Part shown: positions 34,735 through 43,921 of the stretch, one piece after another
Position numbering within the stretch: the stretch's first letter is position 1
Layout: each line of letters opens with the position of its first letter
Assembly (NCBI GenBank): GCA_944392835.1
Contig: CALXYB010000002.1
Location: 159,917-223,916 of the forward strand
Length of the DNA: 64,000 bases
Direction: 5' to 3'
Source: an uncultured Alphaproteobacteria bacterium
Lineage (GTDB): Bacteria > Pseudomonadota > Alphaproteobacteria > RF32 > CAG-239
The notes under the pieces: generated by a model
Seen by the model: the letters and a program-made list of their open reading frames with translations, nothing else
The model's database searches: none
What the model was told of the DNA's origin: nothing
Made by a program: the position numbers and the translations under genes

Positions 34735-37215
34735 ATGACACAAGATAATGCAAGTGGTAAATTAACATTATCAGGCAAATCTACACTTACACTTAAGAAT
34801 TTGGGTGAGGCTTCCAAAGCGCATAATCATGATGGTAAAAAGTTTGTGCAAGTTGAAGTGCGGAAAAAGAGAGTTATAAGCCCTGTTGCACAAGCTGAGC
34901 AAAAAGTTGAGATTGATGAAGCAACTGCTCAAAAGCTAAAACTTATTGCCGAAGCAAAAGAGCATGAGGCTCGTCGTCGCCAGGAGGAAGAAGAGCGCGA
35001 GAAAGAGCGTGCGCGTCAAAGAGAACAAGAAGAGCAAGAGCGCCAACAAAAGGAAAAAGAAGAAGCCGAACGCAAAGCTGCAGAAGCTGAGGCTAAAGCA
35101 AAGGCTGAAGCAGAAAGAAAAGAGGAAGCCGCTTCGGAAGAGAAATTTAAGGTTAAGAAATCTAAAGATTATGATGATGAAGACGATGATGAAGATGACG
35201 AGGAGGAGTATCGTGGTAAGAAGTTTAAGAAAGCCTCATCTTCAGAAAAACCGTTGACTCGTGAAGAGACTTTTGAACAAGAGCGCAAAAAAATTATGAA
35301 GCGTAGCTTTGAACCGCAACGTCGCGGCGGCAAAGTTAGTTTGCATAATATCGGTTCCGTTGATGATGATGACGATGATTATGGTTTCGGAGCTCCGAGA
35401 CGGCGCTTTAAGAAAAAACAACCTAAGCCTGTTCAGCCGCAACAACCGCAAGAAAAAATTATTAAAGATGTGGTTGTTCCTGAAATTATTACAGTTCAGG
35501 AATTGGCTAACCGTATGGCAGAAAAGAGTGCCGATGTTATTAAGAAATTGATGTCTTTGGGCGTTATGGCTACCATTAACCAACCAATAGACGGAGATAC
35601 GGCGCAAATCGTGGTTGAAGAAATGGGCCACAGAGTTAAGCGTGTGGCAGACAGCGATGTTGAGCAAGGGTTGAAAGGTGGCGAGGATAAGCCTGAAGAT
35701 ATGAAGTCCAGAGCTCCTGTGGTTACGGTTATGGGACACGTTGACCATGGTAAAACTTCTTTGCTGGATGCTTTGCGTGAGACAAACGTTGCATCTCATG
35801 AAGCCGGTGGTATTACGCAGCATATCGGTGCTTATCAGATTACGGTTAAGACCGGAGATAAGATTACATTTATTGATACGCCGGGTCACGAGGCATTCTC
35901 TGAAATGCGTGCGCGTGGTGCGAAGGTTACGGATATTGTGGTTTTGGTTGTTGCCGCTAATGACGGAATCATGCCGCAAACTATTGAGGCTATTCGTCAT
36001 GCTCAGGCAGCCGAAGTGCCGATTGTTGTGGCTATTAACAAAATTGACTTGCCCGGCGCTGACCCGATGAAGGTTAAGACAGCATTGTTGCAACATGGCA
36101 TTGCGGTTGAAGAGCTCGGTGGTGAGTGTTTGTGTGCCGAAGTTTCTGCTAAAAAACGTATTAATATTGATAAGTTGGTTGAAGCTATTTTGCTACAAGC
36201 TGAGATTTTGGATTTGAAGGCTAACCCGAATCGTAAGGCCGAGGGTGCAGTTATTGAGGCCAAGATGGAAAAAGGCCGCGGTTCTGTTGCGACTGTTTTG
36301 GTTCAGAAAGGAACATTACGTGTCGGCGATATTGTTATTGCCGGTAAGGAGTGGGGACGTGTTCGTGCCATGTTTAATGAAATGGGTAAGAAGATGTCTG
36401 AAGCTGAGCCTGCAACTCCGGTTGAGGTTCTTGGTTTGCAAGGAACACCTGCTGCCGGTGATGATTTTATTGTGGTTGCAGATGAAAACCAAGCTAAAGA
36501 AGTTACGGGTTATCGTATCCGCAAAGAACGTGATGCTAAGTTGGTTAAAAGTGCGAAATCAGCTATGGAGCAGATGCTTGATAAGATTAAATCCGGTGAG
36601 GTTAAGCATTTGCCTGTTATTATCAAAGCAGATGTTCAAGGCTCTATTGAGGCGATTGAAGGTACGATTACCAAGCTTTCCAATGAAGAAGTCAGTGTTC
36701 AGATTCTGCACTCAGCTGTTGGTCCAATTTCGGATTCCGATGTTACTTTGGCTAAAGCATCCAATGCCTTTATTATCGGCTTTAATGTTCGTGCTATTCC
36801 GCATGCGCGTGATATGGCACGGCAAGATGGCGTAGATATTCGTTACTACTCAATCATTTATGATGTGGCTGATGATATTAAGAAGGCTTTGGAAGGTATG
36901 CTTTCTCCCGAACTTAAAGAAAAGATTCTGGGCTATGCAGAAATCAGAAACGTCTTTAATATTACCGGTGTCGGTAAGGTTGCCGGATGTATGGTTACCG
37001 AAGGTTTGGTTAAACGTGGTGCTAAGGTTAGATTGCTGCGTGACAACGTGGTTATTCATGACGGAGCGCTTGGTCAGCTTAAACGCTTCAAAGATGACGT
37101 TAAAGAAGTCAAAGACGGTTATGAGTGCGGTATGAGTTTTGAAAACTATAACGACATTCAGGTCGGCGACTTTATTGAATGTTATGAAATTGAATCTATT
37201 GCTGCGAAGCTCTAA
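34735..37215 (+). CDS. infB: Translation initiation factor IF-2
   Basis: IF-2 is the GTPase that brings initiator tRNA to the 30S subunit and promotes subunit joining. The N-terminal 250 residues are charged and repetitive, starting with the alphaproteobacterial motif [13 protein letters not shown]. An IF2_N module ([13 protein letters not shown]-type) follows, then the G domain with G1 [14 protein letters not shown]3 [16 protein letters not shown] and G4 NKIDLPGAD. Domains II-IV end with [14 protein letters not shown]. The start at 34735 (826 residues) is chosen because homologues begin near LTLSG, with TGGAG 11 bases upstream. ATGs at 34708 and further upstream are possible but lack a ribosome site. 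Confidence 0.96.
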   Translation: MTQDNASGKLTLSGKSTLTLKNLGEASKAHNHDGKKFVQVEVRKKRVISPVAQAEQKVEIDEATAQKLKLIAEAKEHEARRRQEEEEREKERARQREQEEQERQQKEKEEAERKAAEAEAKAKAEAERKEEAASEEKFKVKKSKDYDDEDDDEDDEEEYRGKKFKKASSSEKPLTREETFEQERKKIMKRSFEPQRRGGKVSLHNIGSVDDDDDDYGFGAPRRRFKKKQPKPVQPQQPQEKIIKDVVVPEIITVQELANRMAEKSADVIKKLMSLGVMATINQPIDGDTAQIVVEEMGHRVKRVADSDVEQGLKGGEDKPEDMKSRAPVVTVMGHVDHGKTSLLDALRETNVASHEAGGITQHIGAYQITVKTGDKITFIDTPGHEAFSEMRARGAKVTDIVVLVVAANDGIMPQTIEAIRHAQAAEVPIVVAINKIDLPGADPMKVKTALLQHGIAVEELGGECLCAEVSAKKRINIDKLVEAILLQAEILDLKANPNRKAEGAVIEAKMEKGRGSVATVLVQKGTLRVGDIVIAGKEWGRVRAMFNEMGKKMSEAEPATPVEVLGLQGTPAAGDDFIVVADENQAKEVTGYRIRKERDAKLVKSAKSAMEQMLDKIKSGEVKHLPVIIKADVQGSIEAIEGTITKLSNEEVSVQILHSAVGPISDSDVTLAKASNAFIIGFNVRAIPHARDMARQDGVDIRYYSIIYDVADDIKKALEGMLSPELKEKILGYAEIRNVFNITGVGKVAGCMVTEGLVKRGAKVRLLRDNVVIHDGALGQLKRFKDDVKEVKDGYECGMSFENYNDIQVGDFIECYEIESIAAKL

Positions 37216-37237
37216 GTGATTTGAAAGGATAAGAGTT

Positions 37238-37618
37238 ATGGCTGATAAGGAACCATCTCAAAGACAGCTTCGTGTCGGGCAGGAGATTAAGAAGATTCTG
37301 GCCGGAGAGATTGAACGTGGATTGGTACGTAATCTGGAAGGGATTGATGCTCTTGTTACGATTATGGAAGTTCGGGTTGCGCCGGATTTGAAATATGCCA
37401 ATGTATATTTCATTACTTCCGTTAATGAGAAGAATGAAGAAGTGCGTGAGGCTTTGCAGTTGGCTGCCAACCATTTTCGCAAGCTTATCGGTGCGAGAAT
37501 GGAGCTACGTTATGCGCCGGAGCTAAACTTTAGAATTGATACAAGTTTTGCTGAGGTAGCTAAGATGGAGCGTTTGTTGCGAGACCCTAAAGTGGCGCAA
37601 GATTTGAAAAAAGCATAA
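37238..37618 (+). CDS. rbfA: 30S ribosome-binding factor RbfA
   Basis: RbfA binds pre-30S particles and helps 16S rRNA 5'-end maturation, especially in the cold. The 126-residue protein has the KH-like family pattern RQLRVGQEIKKILAGEIERG, MEVRVAPDLKYANVYFI, and LRYAPELNFRIDTSF near the C-terminus. It follows infB by 22 bases with GAAAGGA. A terminator after it breaks the usual rbfA-truB linkage; an orphan gene lies between. Confidence 0.97.
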   Translation: MADKEPSQRQLRVGQEIKKILAGEIERGLVRNLEGIDALVTIMEVRVAPDLKYANVYFITSVNEKNEEVREALQLAANHFRKLIGARMELRYAPELNFRIDTSFAEVAKMERLLRDPKVAQDLKKA

Positions 37619-37625
37619 AAAATTG

Positions 37626-37655
37626 GGCAACATCAAAAATGTTGCCTTATTTTTT
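37626..37655 (+). terminator. Rho-independent terminator after rbfA
   Basis: An 8-bp stem GGCAACAT/ATGTTGCC with loop CAAAA is followed by TTATTTTTT. Confidence 0.88.
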
Positions 37656-37732
37656 GTCTAGTCAAATTGAAAAAATAGTGCTATAAGCCAAATTTGTTTT
37701 TTTTGATTATTAATGCTAAATTTCATTTATAT

Positions 37733-38278
37733 ATGGAAAGATTATTAGAATGTAGCAAGCCTGAAGGAAGTAAGGTTTGTGATAAAGTAAAACCCAGAAT
37801 TTTTGATTGGGAAGTTGTTGAACGCTACGATGGTTTGGTTGTTGATAGGAACAGCGCATATCCGCAGATGGTGCTTTATCAGGAAAGTGGTGAGAAAAAA
37901 TTTATCGTTATTGAAAGCATTTTGCAACAAGGTCTTTTGATTACGGCTCACGATGAAACAACCGTCTGGACATTTATTCGGTGTAATGGTTTGTTCTTGT
38001 ATATTAAGCCAACTTGTAGGATTCAATATACCAACGGCTATTTTTTTGAAGTATATGAATATGCCAAAGGTATTGTTGTTTACTTCTTTAATTCTGAAGG
38101 AAAAATTACCGGTAGAAAACTTTTTGATTGCGGTTACCGAAAAAAAGGACGTTGGTTCTTTGAAAACGAGGTTGCAATTTATAAGGTGGTGATGAAAGAT
38201 GACCCAATGCGGTTGAGTGTCGTGTTTTATAAACATCAGCCACGAAGGCATTGGTACTGGCCATTCTGGAAGTTCTGA
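37733..38278 (+). CDS. Orphan protein of unknown function between rbfA and truB
   Basis: The 181-residue product has no recognised family. It looks globular and beta-rich with many aromatic residues (YFFEVYEYAKGIVVYFFN, and the C-terminal RRHWYWPFWKF). It has no signal peptide or membrane helix. The ATG at 37733 starts in an A/T-rich stretch (TTTATATATGG) with no Shine-Dalgarno sequence; an in-frame start at 37694 is weaker. It has its own terminator (38297-38331) and lies after the rbfA terminator, so it forms an isolated unit interrupting a conserved operon. The same SD-less context is found at 42271, 42586, 43244, 47290 and 62636. Confidence 0.7.
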   Translation: MERLLECSKPEGSKVCDKVKPRIFDWEVVERYDGLVVDRNSAYPQMVLYQESGEKKFIVIESILQQGLLITAHDETTVWTFIRCNGLFLYIKPTCRIQYTNGYFFEVYEYAKGIVVYFFNSEGKITGRKLFDCGYRKKGRWFFENEVAIYKVVMKDDPMRLSVVFYKHQPRRHWYWPFWKF

Positions 38279-38296
38279 AAAAAATTAAAAAACAAA

Positions 38297-38331
38297 GCTC
38301 TGTATCTTTTAAGATACGGAGCTTTTCTTTT
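38297..38331 (+). terminator. Rho-independent terminator of the rbfA-truB orphan
   Basis: A 12-bp stem GCTCTGTATCTT/AAGATACGGAGC (one G-T pair) is followed by TTTTCTTTT. Confidence 0.88.
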
Positions 38332-38384
38332 GACAAGAAGAGAAATTCTGCGTAATCTTTGAAAAAAAATATAAGGAAAAGAAT

Positions 38385-39296
38385 ATGGGACGGCATAAAA
38401 AAGGCGAAGAGATTAACGGTTGGTTGGTGATTGATAAGCCCAGAGACATGGGCTCAACCGATGTGGTGAATTTTACCAGACGTTTTTTTAATGCCAAAAA
38501 AAACGGACATTGCGGAACATTAGACCCTTTTGCAACCGGAGTTTTGCCGATTGCTTTTGGGGAAGCAACCAAGCTTATTCCTTATGTTACGGAGGCACGC
38601 AAAGAATATGAGTTTGTGGTTAAGTGGGGTGAAGCTACCTCAACCGCGGATACGGAAGGTGAGGTTGTAGCTTTTTCTGATAAAGTGCCGACAAGAGAGG
38701 AAATTTTAGCTGTTTTACCTCAGTTTTTTGGCGAAGTTGAGCAAGTTCCGCCGGTATATTCTGCCATAAAAATTAACGGAAAACGTGCTTATGATTTGGC
38801 ACGCAAAGGCGAAGAGGTGGTTATGCCTTCCCGCAAGATAAAAATTTATGATTTGGCGTTGATAGAAGAATTGCCTGAGAAGCAGGCGCGTTTTCGGGTA
38901 GAATGCTCTAAAGGAACATATATCAGAACACTTGGGCAAGATATTGCCTTAAAACTTGGGACGGTCGGGCATTTGAAAGAGCTTAGACGGACAAAATGCG
39001 GGAATTTCGGCCTTGATGATGCAATAACGCTTGAAAAATTGAAAAATATGGTGCATAGTAGCACTCCAAATGAAGTTTTGCTTCCGATAGAAACATATCT
39101 GCGCGACATCGCGGTTATTGCTGTTTCGGAAGCTGATGCAGCCAAACTGAAGTTGGGACAAGGGCTTTCGCCTAGGGCTTATGGCTTGGACGGCTCGGTT
39201 GAGTATGAGGCCGTTGCTACCCATGACGGTAAGATGGTTGCGGTTGTGCGAATCGACAATAGAAAAATTGCTCCGGTTCGTGTGTTTAATCTTTAA
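38385..39296 (+). CDS. truB: tRNA pseudouridine(55) synthase TruB
   Basis: TruB makes pseudouridine 55 in the T-loop of tRNAs. The 303-residue protein has the catalytic Asp in NGHCGTLDPFATGVLPI, the following KEYEFVVKWGEATSTADTEG, VPPVYSAIKINGKRAYDLAR, and SKGTYIRTLGQDIA. The C-terminal region (about 245-300) is the short PUA-like end. It precedes rpsO and pnp, the normal order. AAGGAAAAGAAT lies just before the ATG. Confidence 0.97.
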   Translation: MGRHKKGEEINGWLVIDKPRDMGSTDVVNFTRRFFNAKKNGHCGTLDPFATGVLPIAFGEATKLIPYVTEARKEYEFVVKWGEATSTADTEGEVVAFSDKVPTREEILAVLPQFFGEVEQVPPVYSAIKINGKRAYDLARKGEEVVMPSRKIKIYDLALIEELPEKQARFRVECSKGTYIRTLGQDIALKLGTVGHLKELRRTKCGNFGLDDAITLEKLKNMVHSSTPNEVLLPIETYLRDIAVIAVSEADAAKLKLGQGLSPRAYGLDGSVEYEAVATHDGKMVAVVRIDNRKIAPVRVFNL

Positions 39297-39313
39297 AATA
39301 AAAGGAAAATGTG

Positions 39314-39583
39314 ATGTCGATTACAAATGAACAGAAACAAGAAATTATTAAAAATTTTGGTACAAAGCCGGGCGATACCGGTTCTGCTGAAGTTCAAATT
39401 GCTATCTGGACAACCAGAATTAACAATTTGATTGAACACTTCAATACACACCAGAAAGATTTGCATTCTCGTCTGGGTTTGATGAAAATGGTTGGTAAAC
39501 GCCGCCACCTCTTGGACCACTTGAAATCTAAGAGCGAAGAAAGATATCAGAACATTATTGAAAAACTGAATCTGCGTAAGTAA
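39314..39583 (+). CDS. rpsO: Small ribosomal subunit protein uS15
   Basis: uS15 (89 residues from the ATG) binds the central domain of 16S rRNA early in 30S assembly. The sequence shows [19 protein letters not shown], the [27 protein letters not shown] loop (here [20 protein letters not shown]) and [13 protein letters not shown]. The ATG at 39314 gives the standard length; the GTG directly before it would give 90. AAAGGAAA is upstream. It starts 17 bases after truB. Confidence 0.98.
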   Translation: MSITNEQKQEIIKNFGTKPGDTGSAEVQIAIWTTRINNLIEHFNTHQKDLHSRLGLMKMVGKRRHLLDHLKSKSEERYQNIIEKLNLRK

Positions 39584-39629
39584 GATTGGTTTATGCAGCA
39601 GTGGAAGCGGAAAATACAAAAGAGCCAAG

Positions 39630-39659
39630 AACCATGCAGTAATGCTGCGGTTAGTTTTT
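39630..39659 (+). terminator. Terminator between rpsO and pnp
   Basis: AACC/GGTT and GCAG/CTGC form a bulged stem around TAATG, followed by AGTTTTTC. It is expected to be leaky, since pnp lies downstream. Confidence 0.6.
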
Positions 39660-39711
39660 CTTTTGGGCGCTTGGGTGTTACGCTTTGTGCTGTGTCGTAA
39701 AATTTTTGGGT

Positions 39712-39794
39712 ATGCGGGGCAATGGGGCTCCGCATTCCTTTTATTGTCGGGAAACCGGCAAATGGTAGGAAATCTCAATTCATGGGGAATTGAG
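39712..39794 (+). promoter_or_regulatory. pnp: pnp leader with three consecutive hairpins
   Basis: ATGCGGGGC pairs with GCTCCGCAT (39712-39735). TGTCGG/CCGGCA forms a hairpin with a GAAA tetraloop (39745-39760). CTCAATTC/GAATTGAG (39774-39794) is an 8-bp stem with loop ATGGG. In enterobacteria the pnp leader hairpin is cut by RNase III and then bound by PNPase itself for autoregulation; an equivalent role here is inference. Confidence 0.5.
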
Positions 39795-39830
39795 TGAGGA
39801 TTGTAAGAGAATAGATGAAAGGAAGAATTT

Positions 39831-41957
39831 ATGATCGATTTTAAAGTGTGCCGCAAAGAAATGGAATGGGGCGGACGCAAGTTAGTTTTGGAAACGGGAA
39901 AAGTTGCCAGACAAGCCGAAGGTGCTGTTTTGGTTACTTATGGTGAAACAGAGGTTTTGGCAACAGTTTGCGCCGCAAAAGAGGTTAAGGCAGATCAGGA
40001 TTTCTTCCCTTTGACCGTTAATTATCAGGAAAAATATTATGCAACGGGTAAGGTTCCCGGTGGTTTTATGAAGAGAGAAGGTAAGCCCTCTGAGCGCGAA
40101 GTTTTAATCTCTCGTTTGATTGACCGTCCGATACGCCCGCTGTTCCCGGGTGCTTTCAAAAATGAAGTTCAGGTTATTTGTACGGTTTTGTCTCATGACC
40201 AACAAACAGATTCTGACATTCCGGCAATGATTGCAGCTTCAGCTGCTTTGACAATTTCGGGTATTCCGTTCTTGGGCCCGATTGGTGCAGCAAAAGTTGG
40301 TTATATTGACGGACAGTTTGTTTTGAACCCGACAATTGAGCAGATGCCGAACACAAACTTGGAGCTCTCTGTTGCCGGTACATCTGAAGGTGTTTTGATG
40401 GTTGAATCTGAGGCTAACGAGCTTTCGGAAGAGACAATGCTTAATGCGGTTATGTTTGGTTTTGAGAGCTTCCAGCCGGTTATTAAGATGATTAAGGAAC
40501 TCAAGGCCGAAGCCGGAAAACCAGACTGGGAAGCTCCTGCTTTTCCGCCGGAGTTTGATGCTTTGTATGCTCGCATTGAAAAAGAATTTATCGGTAAATA
40601 TGAAGAGGCATTTAAGGTTACTGATAAGCTTAAGAGAGGTGAGTTGGTCGGACAGGCTTCGGAAGAAGTTAAAGCAACGATTGACCCCGAAAATGAGCTT
40701 GAAATGCGCTATGTCGGCGATGCTATTGAAAAATTGATGCATAAAGTTGTTCGTGAGAAGGTTTTGACTACGGGACACCGCATTGATGGTCGTGATACCA
40801 AGACTGTTAGACCGATTCAGTGCGAAGTTGATGTTTTGCCTTGCGCGCATGGTTCTGCTTTGTTTACGCGTGGTGAAACTCAGGCAATGGTTGTTACAAC
40901 TTTGGGTACGGGCGAAGACGCTCAGGTTGTTGACGGCTTGATGAACGAATATAAAGAAGACTTTATGTTGAACTACAACTTCCCGCCGTTCTCGGTTGGC
41001 GAATGTGGTAGAATCGGAAGTCCGGGTCGCCGCGAAATCGGTCATGGTAAGCTCGCTTGGCGTGCTATTCATCCGATGATGCCGAAAAACAAGGATACTT
41101 TCCCTTATACGGTTCGTGTCGTTTCAGAGATTATGGAATCCAATGGTTCTTCTTCTATGGCAACGGTTTGCGGTACGACAATGTCTTTGATGGCTGCCGG
41201 TGTGCCGATGGAAAAGCCTGTTGCCGGTATTGCTATGGGCTTGATTAAGGAAGATGATGGTCGTGTGGCTGTCTTGACCGATATCTTGGGTGATGAAGAC
41301 CACTTGGGCGATATGGACTTTAAGGTTGCCGGTACAAAAGATGGCGTAACCGCTTTGCAGATGGATATTAAAATTACATCTATCACCAAAGAGATTATGC
41401 AGACGGCCTTGGCTCAGGCGCATGAGGGTCGTATTCATATTCTGGGCGAAATGGCAAAAGCTATTGCTGAGCCTCGTCCGCATGTTTCTGACCGCGCACC
41501 GCGCATTATTGCCATTAAGATTCCGGTTGATAAAATCCGCGAAGTTATCGGTTCCGGCGGTAAGGTTATTCGTGAAATTACTGAAAAGACCAATACGAAA
41601 ATTGATATTGCCGATGATGGTGTTATCAAGATTGCCTCTGTTAAGAAAGAAGACGGTGAGGCTGCTTTGGATTGGATTATGGGTATTGTTGCCGAGCCGG
41701 AAGAAGGTAAGATTTACCATGGCGTGATTACCAAGATTATGGACTTTGGTGCTTTTGTTCGCTTCCTCGGAACAACCGAAGGTCTGGTTCATATTTCAGA
41801 AGTTAAGAATGAGCGTATTGCTTCTGTTTCTGATTTCTATAAAGAAGGCGACTCTATCTGGGTTAAGTGCTTAGGCATGGATAACCGTGGTAAGGTTAAG
41901 CTTTCAGCAAAAAGGGTTAATCAGGAAACAGGTGAAGACTTGGAAAAGCACGAATAA
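39831..41957 (+). CDS. pnp: Polyribonucleotide nucleotidyltransferase (PNPase)
   Basis: PNPase is the trimeric phosphorolytic 3'-5' exonuclease of RNA decay. The 708-residue protein contains two RNase PH-like cores ([17 protein letters not shown]; and [21 protein letters not shown]-like, quoted in part as [16 protein letters not shown]), the [17 protein letters not shown] loop, the KH domain with [15 protein letters not shown], and a C-terminal S1 domain ([24 protein letters not shown]). GAAAGGAAGAA precedes the ATG. The last codons and stop lie in the left arm of a palindromic repeat element. Confidence 0.98.
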   Translation: MIDFKVCRKEMEWGGRKLVLETGKVARQAEGAVLVTYGETEVLATVCAAKEVKADQDFFPLTVNYQEKYYATGKVPGGFMKREGKPSEREVLISRLIDRPIRPLFPGAFKNEVQVICTVLSHDQQTDSDIPAMIAASAALTISGIPFLGPIGAAKVGYIDGQFVLNPTIEQMPNTNLELSVAGTSEGVLMVESEANELSEETMLNAVMFGFESFQPVIKMIKELKAEAGKPDWEAPAFPPEFDALYARIEKEFIGKYEEAFKVTDKLKRGELVGQASEEVKATIDPENELEMRYVGDAIEKLMHKVVREKVLTTGHRIDGRDTKTVRPIQCEVDVLPCAHGSALFTRGETQAMVVTTLGTGEDAQVVDGLMNEYKEDFMLNYNFPPFSVGECGRIGSPGRREIGHGKLAWRAIHPMMPKNKDTFPYTVRVVSEIMESNGSSSMATVCGTTMSLMAAGVPMEKPVAGIAMGLIKEDDGRVAVLTDILGDEDHLGDMDFKVAGTKDGVTALQMDIKITSITKEIMQTALAQAHEGRIHILGEMAKAIAEPRPHVSDRAPRIIAIKIPVDKIREVIGSGGKVIREITEKTNTKIDIADDGVIKIASVKKEDGEAALDWIMGIVAEPEEGKIYHGVITKIMDFGAFVRFLGTTEGLVHISEVKNERIASVSDFYKEGDSIWVKCLGMDNRGKVKLSAKRVNQETGEDLEKHE

Positions 41958-42103
41958 TTGGTGATTAATACAGATTTTGCGGGCTGCTGACATCCTCACG
42001 TACTTCTATGTACGCTCCGGTGTCAGCCCCCCTGAAATCTTATTACTCCCCTAATTCTTCGTGCTTTCCTTTATATGGAATTGGTGATTAATACAGATTT
42101 TGC
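41942..42103. mobile_element. Palindromic repeat element, copy 2 (3' end of pnp)
   Basis: GGAAAAGCACGAATAATT (41942-41959) is mirrored by AATTCTTCGTGCTTTCC (42053-42069), giving an imperfect palindrome of about 128 bp with stem TGACA/TGTCA near the centre. A 25-base direct repeat, starting AATTGGTGATTAATACAGAT, lies at 41956-41980 and again at 42079-42103, with 98 bases between. The centre (41989-42024) matches the hemW and truA copies and, read on the minus strand, encodes DTGAYIEVREDV. The pnp stop codon lies inside the left arm. Confidence 0.72.
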
Positions 42104-42121
42104 TGATTATGCATAAAAAAT

Positions 42122-42151
42122 GGGCTGGTTTTAAAAATCAGCTCTTTTTTT
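42122..42151 (+). terminator. Rho-independent terminator downstream of pnp
   Basis: GGGCTG pairs with CAGCTC (one G-T), extended by T-A pairs, followed by seven T residues. It lies beyond the palindromic element. Confidence 0.8.
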
Positions 42152-42164
42152 GTTTAAAATATGT

Positions 42165-42193
42165 TTGACAGAAGAAAGTTTTTTGTCTATTGT
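42165..42193 (+). promoter_or_regulatory. Promoter of the orphan membrane-protein gene at 42271
   Basis: TTGACA (42165-42170), N17, TATTGT (42188-42193). The spacer and flanks share TTTTGTCTAT and a downstream TATAATTATG with the promoter region at 43173, so the two regions are related copies. Between the promoter and 42271 only A/T-rich leader is seen. Confidence 0.65.
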
Positions 42194-42270
42194 GGATGCA
42201 GCTTTAATATAATTATGACTAAGAATTCTGAGACAGTTAACATATTTAAAAACAAATTTAAATTTTAATT

Positions 42271-42567
42271 ATGGAATATGGTTTTTTAATATCAATCGCG
42301 GCTATTGTGATTGTTTTCGTGGCTTTCTGGTTCGTTTTGAAAGAGTTTAAGGCTCCGGTTAAAATAGAGCGCAAGACTTTTAAGGTTCGCCTTTTATATT
42401 TTGATAAGGACGCGTGGCTCTGCCACTTTGAGACCGGTACAGATGTCGGACGTGGGTTTGTTTACTTACCTGAGGAAGGGCATTATGTCGGAGAAGAAGT
42501 GGAAGTAACATACGAAGGGAAAGAAGTCTTAGAGCTTTTTTCTCCGGTAAAAAAAGAAGAGTATTAA
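42271..42567 (+). CDS. Small membrane protein of unknown function
   Basis: The 98-residue product has one N-terminal membrane helix (about residues 4-26) followed by a small beta-rich cytoplasmic or periplasmic domain (KVRLLYFDKDAWLCHFETG, YLPEEGHYVGEEVEVTYEG). The domain looks like a short OB/SH3-like barrel, but no family is recognised. The start ATTATGG lacks a Shine-Dalgarno sequence. It has a clear promoter upstream and lies 18 bases before a second membrane-protein gene, so the two are probably co-transcribed. The pairing of a membrane helix with a small beta domain recurs in the next two genes. Confidence 0.7.
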   Translation: MEYGFLISIAAIVIVFVAFWFVLKEFKAPVKIERKTFKVRLLYFDKDAWLCHFETGTDVGRGFVYLPEEGHYVGEEVEVTYEGKEVLELFSPVKKEEY

Positions 42568-42585
42568 CAAAAAAAACAAAAAATT

Positions 42586-43113
42586 ATGGAAGCAATTACT
42601 TATGGCTTAGTGGCCGTTTCGTTTATCATCTGTTTAGTACTAATGTTCTACTATGGCAGATGGGTCTTTTGCAACAGAATAAAACCTGCGTATGTCCGTC
42701 GGAATGTGCTTACTTTCGGGTGGGTCCAAGCAGTTGTTCTGATTTCTGCGATGCTGATAAACGGCATTATAATGGACGTTAGAGGTGTTGTACCGGAATT
42801 TAATCCGAATGAGGTCCTTTTAATTGTCCTCATAACGGTGCTACTGTCGTTCTTCTTTGCACTGATGTGCAGAGAGACATTGCTTAAGAATTATTTGAGC
42901 GGTGTTAACATAGGCGACAAATGCCAGTTTATTGTCGCAACGGTCTTTGAGCAAAGGCTTGAAGGTTATGTTGTTGTTGGTAACAATAACTGGTTGCCGG
43001 CTGAAGCGACAATAGCGCCGGATGCCTTTGTTAATTACAAAGAAAACCAACAGTTAACAGCGGTTATCTGTTCGGCTCACCCCGACAACAAGTTTATTGT
43101 TGTTGAGGTTTAG
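42586..43113 (+). CDS. Membrane protein of unknown function (three helices plus beta domain)
   Basis: The 175-residue product has three predicted membrane helices (about residues 5-25, 45-65 and 78-96) and a C-terminal beta-rich domain (GDKCQFIVATVFEQRLEGYV, NNNWLPAEATIAPDA). The layout resembles NfeD-like proteins, but the sequence is not clearly one. The ATG follows a purely A-rich stretch (AACAAAAAATTATGG) without a Shine-Dalgarno sequence. It is closed by a GTGA-tetraloop terminator. Together with the flanking orphan genes it forms a block inserted between pnp and rplY. Confidence 0.7.
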   Translation: MEAITYGLVAVSFIICLVLMFYYGRWVFCNRIKPAYVRRNVLTFGWVQAVVLISAMLINGIIMDVRGVVPEFNPNEVLLIVLITVLLSFFFALMCRETLLKNYLSGVNIGDKCQFIVATVFEQRLEGYVVVGNNNWLPAEATIAPDAFVNYKENQQLTAVICSAHPDNKFIVVEV

Positions 43114-43133
43114 CGATTAATAATCAGTTTGAG

Positions 43134-43167
43134 AGAGGTTGCTCGTGAGAGTAGCCTCTTTCTTTTT
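43134..43167 (+). terminator. Rho-independent terminator with GNRA loop
   Basis: AGAGGTTGCTC pairs with GAGTAGCCTCT (two G-T pairs) around a GTGA tetraloop, followed by TTCTTTTT. Confidence 0.85.
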
Positions 43168-43172
43168 GTCTG

Positions 43173-43201
43173 TTGACACAAAAATCTGTTTTGTCTATAG
43201 T
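43173..43201 (+). promoter_or_regulatory. Promoter of the orphan membrane-protein gene at 43244
   Basis: TTGACA (43173-43178), N17, TATAGT (43196-43201), with a further TATAAT at 43215. It lies immediately after the preceding terminator and resembles the promoter at 42165. Confidence 0.68.
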
Positions 43202-43243
43202 TGAGAAAATTTACTATAATTATGGAGCTAAAAATTTATATAT

Positions 43244-43825
43244 ATGGAAACAATTGCTATTATTGAAAAGTGGCTGTTTATCCTAGCGGATAAGGCTGTG
43301 TATGTTTACTTTGCATTTTATTTTATGCAGAGATGGCGGGATACTCCAATTTCGGTCAAAGAAGCTTGGCTTTTGAATTTGTTGGATGATTTTACGTATA
43401 AGGTTTTATTGCCGGTGTTGTCGTTGCTGGGTTTTTTTCAGCTGACAGATTGGGGAACTTGTAATATGCTTGATATCTCTTTTGATATGATGCTTATTAT
43501 GGGGATGATGTATTTTGTGCGGAGGGCTGCGGTCTCAACGTATTTTCATGTTAAAGGGGAATTTGTTGAACTTGTTGTTGTGGCTAAAAGCAATAATGAG
43601 GCGACATATATTCTTCAGACGCTTGACGGACGCGTCTTTTGGCAAGAGACAACCAAAGAGATTCCTTTGTTGAAACTTTTTAATTCAGCGGAAGAGAATT
43701 GTTATTTGGTAAAAATCAGAGATGTTATCTTAACAGAAGAAAATCCGTTTGTGATTGAGTTCTTGACGGAAGATGAAGTTAAGGATGAGGTTGAAAGAAT
43801 TAAAAAACAGAGAGGTTCGGAGTAA
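43244..43825 (+). CDS. Membrane protein of unknown function
   Basis: The 193-residue product has hydrophobic segments at about residues 10-30, 50-65 and 75-92, then a soluble beta-rich tail (VKGEFVELVVVAKSNNEATY, RVFWQETTKEIPLLKLF) and an acidic-basic C-terminus. It has no recognised family. The general layout matches the two genes before it, so they may be distant relatives. The start TATATATGG lacks a Shine-Dalgarno sequence. Its stop codon lies in the GTAA loop of its own terminator hairpin, an unusually tight arrangement. Confidence 0.7.
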   Translation: METIAIIEKWLFILADKAVYVYFAFYFMQRWRDTPISVKEAWLLNLLDDFTYKVLLPVLSLLGFFQLTDWGTCNMLDISFDMMLIMGMMYFVRRAAVSTYFHVKGEFVELVVVAKSNNEATYILQTLDGRVFWQETTKEIPLLKLFNSAEENCYLVKIRDVILTEENPFVIEFLTEDEVKDEVERIKKQRGSE

Positions 43826-43840
43826 TCCGAACCCCTTTTT
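43814..43840 (+). terminator. Terminator overlapping the stop codon of the orphan gene
   Basis: GGTTCGGA (43814-43821) pairs with TCCGAACC (43826-43833). The TAA stop is in the GTAA loop, and CCTTTTTG follows. Confidence 0.85.
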
Positions 43841-43888
43841 GTTTTAAAAAGTCCTTGAAATATGGAAAAGAAAGTTGTATGAGTCTTT

Positions 43889-43921
43889 TTGTCGGCGGGC
43901 ACCCCTGGAGGCTCGAGACAA
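43889..43921 (+). promoter_or_regulatory. rplY: GC-rich hairpin in the rplY leader
   Basis: TTGTC (43889-43893) pairs with GACAA (43917-43921) and encloses a GC-rich segment (GGCGGGCACCCCTGGAGGCT) unlike the A/T-rich surroundings. bL25 binds 5S rRNA loop E, so an autoregulatory mimic is imaginable, but no loop-E motif was identified. A possible promoter is TTGAAA (43855-43860), N18, TATGAG (43879-43884). Confidence 0.35.

Noticed and set aside
35242-36096. Minus-strand open frame opposite infB (284 codons)
   Set aside because: It is the shadow of the IF-2 coding sequence; the translation has no recognisable domain.
40239-41072. Minus-strand open frame opposite pnp (277 codons)
   Set aside because: It is antisense to conserved PNPase sequence and has no domain or ribosome site.
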